Below, piece after piece: positions 4,841-6,620 of a stretch of DNA of 6,620 bases. The DNA is from Bacteroidota bacterium (GTDB taxonomy: Bacteria; Bacteroidota; Bacteroidia; Bacteroidales; Prolixibacteraceae). The number at the start of each line of letters is the position of its first letter. Position 1 is the stretch's first letter. Made by a program: the position numbers and the translations under genes. The stretch is taken from NCBI GenBank assembly GCA_013203755.1, contig JABMPI010000488.1, forward strand, positions 1 through 6,620. The letters run 5' to 3'. The notes beneath the pieces are model-generated. The model worked only from the letters and a program-made list of their open reading frames with translations. It did no database searches and had not been told where the DNA came from.

Positions 4841-6620
4841 ATGAAGAACCTTATTATACTATTTCTATTTTTCGGAATTTCTTTATCAACGATAAAAGCA
4901 CAATCGTATCAACGATATTCTTCTTCAGAAAGTAGTGCCGGATTTCAATGGCCTGCAGAGAAAAAGATGGGTTTGAGCCTGACTTTCGATGATGCGCGGT
5001 TGAGCCAAATTGATAAAGGAATTCCACTGCTGGATAAATACAATGTAAAAGCCACTTTTTATGTTTCGCCAGATAATATGGAACAGCGAATTGATGGGTG
5101 GAAGAATGCGGTTAAAAATGGACACGACATTGGCAATCATTCGGTAGTTCATCCTTGTTCCGGGAATTTTACGTGGGCAAGGAGCAGGGCTATCGAAGAT
5201 TACACGCTTCAAAGTATGCATGAAGAATTGGATTCGGCGTCAAAGATTATCGAAAACCTACTTGGTGTTACTCCGGGTTCTTATGCCTATCCTTGTGGGC
5301 AAACTTTTATTGGAAGAGCAAAAGAAACACAAAGTCTGGTTCCATTAATTTCTTCGATGTTTGAATCGGGAAGAACCTGGCTGGCAGAAGCACCAAACGA
5401 CCCGGTTTATTGCGATATGGCTCAAATTTCCGGAATGGAAATGGATGGTAAAAGCTTCGAACAAATTAAAGTTTTGATAGACAATGCAAAAGAAAACGGT
5501 AGCTGGCTTGTTTTGGCGGGTCACGAAATGGATGAGGGTGGTGATCAAACTACTTTATTAAATACAATCGAAGCAATTTGTAAATATGCAAACGATCCTA
5601 CCAATGAAATTTGGATTGATAATGTACACGCCATTGCAGAATATGTAAGGGAAAAGAGAGGAGATTTTCCTTTCAGCAAAATGCTTCCTTACCAGAATCC
5701 CTCATTAACAGTTTCAGAAAGAATTGATGACCTGTTATCGCGAATGACACTTGCAGAGAAAATTGGTCAGCTTAATATGCCATGTGGTTATTTTGACGAG
5801 CTAGGAAAAAGTGTTGAGGAAAAATTGGAGGGTAGCCGGAAATTTACAGAGGGAGTATTCATGGATGGAATTGGCCCGGGTGGTGGATTTTTTGTCCTTG
5901 CCGATAAAGCGTTCCACGAAGGTCCTGGTCAGCAAGCTGTTTATTTGAATGAATTACAGAAAATTGCCCTCGGAAAAACACGGCTTAAAATTCCTCTTTT
6001 ACAAACAGAGGAGGGAACACATGGTTTGATGTGTTCGGGAGCAACCATTTTTCCGGAAGGCCCGGCACTGGGAAGTACCTGGAATTTGAATATTGTAAAA
6101 AATGTATATACAGCTGCGGCCAAAGAGGCAAGGGCAGTGGGAATCCATCAGTTGTTTACCCTGGTAATCGAACCCAACCGCGATCCAAGACTTGGACGAA
6201 ACCAGGAAGGTTATAGCGAAGATCCTTTTATGTGTTCGCAATATGCAGCTACCATTGTTAAGGCGGTTCAGGGGAATGATGTTTCTGCTGGTGATAAAGT
6301 AATTGCCGGATTGTGCCACTACCCGGGACAAAGTCAGCCCATTAGTGGTTTGGAACGCGGTGCGATGGAAATATCGGAAAGGACACTCCGCGAAATTTTT
6401 CTTCCTCCCTGGGAGGCAGGAGTTAAAGAAGCTGGAGCGCTTGGAGTAATGGCCACCTATCCGTCAATTGATGGCATTCCAGCCCACAGTTCATCGAATA
6501 TTCTTACTGATATTTTAAGGGAAGAGCTGAATTTTAAGGGGTTGGTTTTAAGCGAAGGAAATGGTGTAAATACACTGGTTTACACAGGTCTGGCAGAAAC
6601 AGAGAAAGAAGCTGCTGCCA
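4841..6620 (+). CDS. CE4 polysaccharide deacetylase fused to GH3 glycoside hydrolase (partial, runs off right edge)
   Basis: One uninterrupted frame of 593 codons, still open at the edge. Residues 1-20 are a Sec signal peptide (MKNLIILFLFFGISLSTIKA). Residues about 40-272 are a NodB/CE4 deacetylase with its metal and catalytic set intact: LTF-D50-D51 (base and metal Asp), H100-S-V-V-H104 (metal His pair), AYPCG near 149-153, and LAG-H228 (motif 5 His). After a linker of only about 10-15 residues, residue 284 onward is a GH3 N-terminal barrel: NPSLTVSERIDDLLSRMTLAEK, EEGTHGL (390-396), ALGSTWN, DPRLGR (448-453) with EGYSEDP, and SERTLREIFLPPWEAGVK. The usual KHF is L-C492-H493-Y, and the nucleophile motif reads LVLS-E572-G instead of SDW/SDY. 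The GH3 C-terminal domain and acid/base are outside the window. It lies 75 bases after the aminotransferase gene, possibly the same transcript. Expected role: N- or O-deacetylation plus processing of terminal sugars outside the cytoplasm; substrate unknown. Confidence 0.9.
   Translation, partial: MKNLIILFLFFGISLSTIKAQSYQRYSSSESSAGFQWPAEKKMGLSLTFDDARLSQIDKGIPLLDKYNVKATFYVSPDNMEQRIDGWKNAVKNGHDIGNHSVVHPCSGNFTWARSRAIEDYTLQSMHEELDSASKIIENLLGVTPGSYAYPCGQTFIGRAKETQSLVPLISSMFESGRTWLAEAPNDPVYCDMAQISGMEMDGKSFEQIKVLIDNAKENGSWLVLAGHEMDEGGDQTTLLNTIEAICKYANDPTNEIWIDNVHAIAEYVREKRGDFPFSKMLPYQNPSLTVSERIDDLLSRMTLAEKIGQLNMPCGYFDELGKSVEEKLEGSRKFTEGVFMDGIGPGGGFFVLADKAFHEGPGQQAVYLNELQKIALGKTRLKIPLLQTEEGTHGLMCSGATIFPEGPALGSTWNLNIVKNVYTAAAKEARAVGIHQLFTLVIEPNRDPRLGRNQEGYSEDPFMCSQYAATIVKAVQGNDVSAGDKVIAGLCHYPGQSQPISGLERGAMEISERTLREIFLPPWEAGVKEAGALGVMATYPSIDGIPAHSSSNILTDILREELNFKGLVLSEGNGVNTLVYTGLAETEKEAAA

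Noticed and set aside
5657..5690. Possibility that CE4 and GH3 are two genes, with a GH3 start at the ATG at 5681
   Set aside because: There is no stop between the domains in this frame, and the ATG at 5681 is not followed by a signal peptide, which a separate exported GH3 would need. Fusion is the simpler reading.
5999..6331. Minus-strand ORFs and a short plus-strand ORF (6031-6216) inside the GH3 region
   Set aside because: The GH3 frame runs through this stretch with clear conserved motifs; the other frames show no family signature.

Overview
The window looks like part of a glycan-degradation (polysaccharide utilisation-like) locus from a Bacteroidota bacterium, probably an environmental or marine-type lineage. 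Reasons: AT-rich DNA, no Shine-Dalgarno sequences before the starts, candidate promoter -7 boxes of the Bacteroidota TAnnTTTG type, and a set of exported carbohydrate-active proteins (sulfatase, acetylesterase, deacetylase-GH3 protein, exported Gfo/Idh/MocA oxidoreductase). The taxon is inferred; there is no rRNA or other marker gene here.

Layout. Bases 1-144 (minus strand) hold the first 48 codons of a sialate O-acetylesterase-like gene that runs off the left edge. A 326-base divergent spacer (145-470) follows, containing a nested inverted-repeat element (about 252-393). On the plus strand come a Tat-exported Gfo/Idh/MocA oxidoreductase (471-1751) and, 29 bases later, an S1-type sulfatase resembling iduronate-2-sulfatase (1781-3283). 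A 201-base gap with an AT-rich hairpin plus T-run and a candidate promoter separates these from a DegT/DnrJ/EryC1/StrS PLP aminotransferase (3485-4765). Last is a long ORF starting at 4841 and still open at the right edge. It encodes a signal peptide, a complete CE4 (NodB-type) polysaccharide deacetylase domain and then, in the same frame, the N-terminal part of a glycoside hydrolase family 3 enzyme.

How they may work together. The sulfatase removes sulfate esters, the acetylesterase and CE4 domain remove acetyl groups, and the GH3 module would release or bind terminal sugars. The oxidoreductase could oxidise a released sugar or glycoside outside the cytoplasm, and the aminotransferase acts in the cytoplasm on a keto- or amino-sugar. 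Together this suggests an acetylated and sulfated glycan as substrate, but the glycan cannot be named and no SusC/SusD pair or regulator lies in the window.

The most notable item is the single-ORF CE4-GH3 fusion. Its GH3 half has Glu where the family normally has its Asp nucleophile, and Cys in place of the Lys of the usual Lys-His pair.
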